From contig OY757024.1 of NCBI GenBank assembly GCA_963580285.1, positions 123,504,045 to 123,568,044 of the forward strand: DNA of 64,000 bases. Direction: 5' to 3'. The notes beneath the pieces are model-generated. The model made no database searches and was not told where the DNA came from. It was given only the letters and a program-made list of their open reading frames with translations. A program made the translations under genes and the position numbers. Positions 63,115 through 64,000 of the stretch are shown one piece after another. The first letter of the stretch is position 1, and every line of letters begins with the position of its first letter. This DNA comes from Lucinisca nassula. Its lineage: Eukaryota > Mollusca > Bivalvia > Lucinida > Lucinidae.

Positions 63115-63210
63115 CTGCAAGCTCCGCAGATTGGTATCCCCATCTTGTCATGACAGCGTAGACAATACAGCTCCCCGTTTACCTCCCTTGCATCTGCATT
63201 AAGTTCAACC
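63115..63210 (-). CDS. LIMS1: PINCH/LIMS-type adaptor, internal exon: end of LIM3, start of LIM4
   Basis: First PINCH exon in the window; earlier exons lie beyond the right edge. PINCH proteins have five LIM domains and bind integrin-linked kinase at focal adhesions (family knowledge). The 96-nt exon starts after a CAG acceptor with one base completing the previous codon, gives 31 codons, and ends with AG before a GTAACG donor. The translation contains [12 protein letters not shown] and then PICGAC, the LIM3 to LIM4 junction as I recall it from animal PINCH. Four cysteines and one histidine sit at zinc-ligand positions. The last two bases join the first base of the next exon (61222) to make arginine. 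The match continues through all five later exons with correct phase, which makes the call strong. LIMS1 and LIMS2 are vertebrate duplicates, so the symbol stands for the single invertebrate type. Confidence 0.93.
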
Positions 63211-63336
63211 CTGGAAAAACAAAAATAATCAATTCTCCTTTCTGGAGGATTACAATTTCAATCAATAACCCAAATTGTTCTATTTTTAGATCAGCTGTTT
63301 TCAAAGAAAACGACGAGTTATTGTCATTGTCGTCTT

Positions 63337-64000
63337 GCAAAAACTTGGACATTTTGTAATATCTCTGTCATTACTGAACATATTTACTTGAAACTCGGAC
63401 TAGTTGTTCATTATGAAAAGGGGACCTCATGCCAATAGGTGAGGAAACCCTCAAAATATTTTTGGCACAGTTATGCCCCTTTTTCGACTTAGAATTGCGT
63501 CATCGTCATGCAAAAACTTGGACATTTGGTAATATCTCTGTCATTACTGAACATATTTACTTGAAACACGGAATAGTTGTTCATTATGAAAAGGGGAACT
63601 CATACCAATAGGTGAGGTGACCCTCAACATATTTTTGGCACAGTTATGCCCCTTTTTCAACTAAGGATTGCGTTGTCATGCAAAAACTTGGACATTTGGT
63701 AAAATCTCTGTCATTACTGAACATATTTACTTGAAACTCGGAATAGTTGTTCATTATGAAAAGGGGAACTCATACCAATAGGTGAGGTGACCCTCAACAT
63801 ATTTTTGGCACAGTTATGCCCCTTTTTCGACTTAGGATTGCGTTGTCATGCAAAAACTTGGACATTTTGTAATATCTCTGTCATTACTGAACATATTTAC
63901 TTGAAACTCGGACTAGTTGTTCAATATGAAAAGGGGAACTCATACCAATAGGTGAGGTAACCCTAAAAATATTTTTGGCACAGTTATGCCCCTTTATCGG
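63337..64000 (+). repeat. 170-bp tandem repeat running off the right edge
   Basis: GCAAAAACTTGGACATTxTG TAATATCTCTGTC recurs at 63337, 63510, 63680 and 63850 (spacings 173, 170, 170). Units include ACTAGTTGTTCATTATGAAA AGGGGA and TTTTTGGCACAGTTATGCCC CTTT. Non-coding, in the intron upstream of the first visible PINCH exon. Confidence 0.92.

Overview
The window is eukaryotic, most likely from a bivalve mollusc. The evidence is spliced exons with GT/AG borders, AT-rich non-coding DNA, many tRNA-derived SINEs, Penelope-like and LINE retroelement remains, and long arrays of roughly 166-bp units ending in an ACGG/ACAG microsatellite and a hairpin, an architecture I recall for the pearl/CvA-type elements of bivalves. 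I see no bacterial, organellar or viral genes. Family names are from recognition only; no database search was possible.

Two host genes can be supported, both on the minus strand. (1) The last six coding exons of a PINCH/LIMS-type LIM-domain adaptor occupy 63210 down to 33809. They translate to 163 residues covering the end of LIM3, all of LIM4 and LIM5, and a short basic tail. All splice phases agree, and the 5' exons lie beyond the right edge. The five complete introns total about 29 kb and are packed with repeats. (2) The first coding exon of an unidentified SH2-domain protein lies at 3301-3103, with ETS- and YY1-like motifs just upstream; its remaining exons should lie beyond the left edge. 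The roughly 30 kb between the two genes holds only mobile-element remains and unassigned DNA.

Layout. 1-3.0 kb: SH2-gene intron with a 1.5-kb foldback element. 3.1-3.4 kb: SH2 exon and promoter. 3.6-4.75 kb: second foldback element. 5.4-8 kb: SINE and a decayed LINE reverse transcriptase. 8-11.7 kb: cluster of Penelope-like copies in inverted and tandem order. 11.7-17.4 kb: LINE endonuclease fragment interrupted by a CA microsatellite, SINEs, tandem-repeat elements and palindromic MITEs. 17.7-20.2 kb: two more Penelope-like fragments. 22-26.5 kb: first 166-bp-type array, a tandem-repeat element and a second LINE. 26.5-33.6 kb: dense palindromic MITEs and SINEs. 33.8-63.2 kb: PINCH gene, with introns holding three large arrays (42.5-45.8, 46.1-48.95 and 52.96-58.4 kb) and many nested small elements. 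63.3-64 kb: a 170-bp tandem repeat running off the edge.

The most interesting structure is in the repeats. One palindromic core occurs in two MITE classes with different termini (TTAA-flanked, and 8-bp-duplication hAT-like). Three elements with matching ends sit between A and T without target duplication, as Helitrons do, and two of the empty sites can be read from sister repeats. Several unrelated-looking families share one layout: 5' hairpin, tandem core, ACGG microsatellite, 3' hairpin. Two arrays show higher-order repeat structure. Two Penelope-like fragments sit at the same position of two copies of one SINE.
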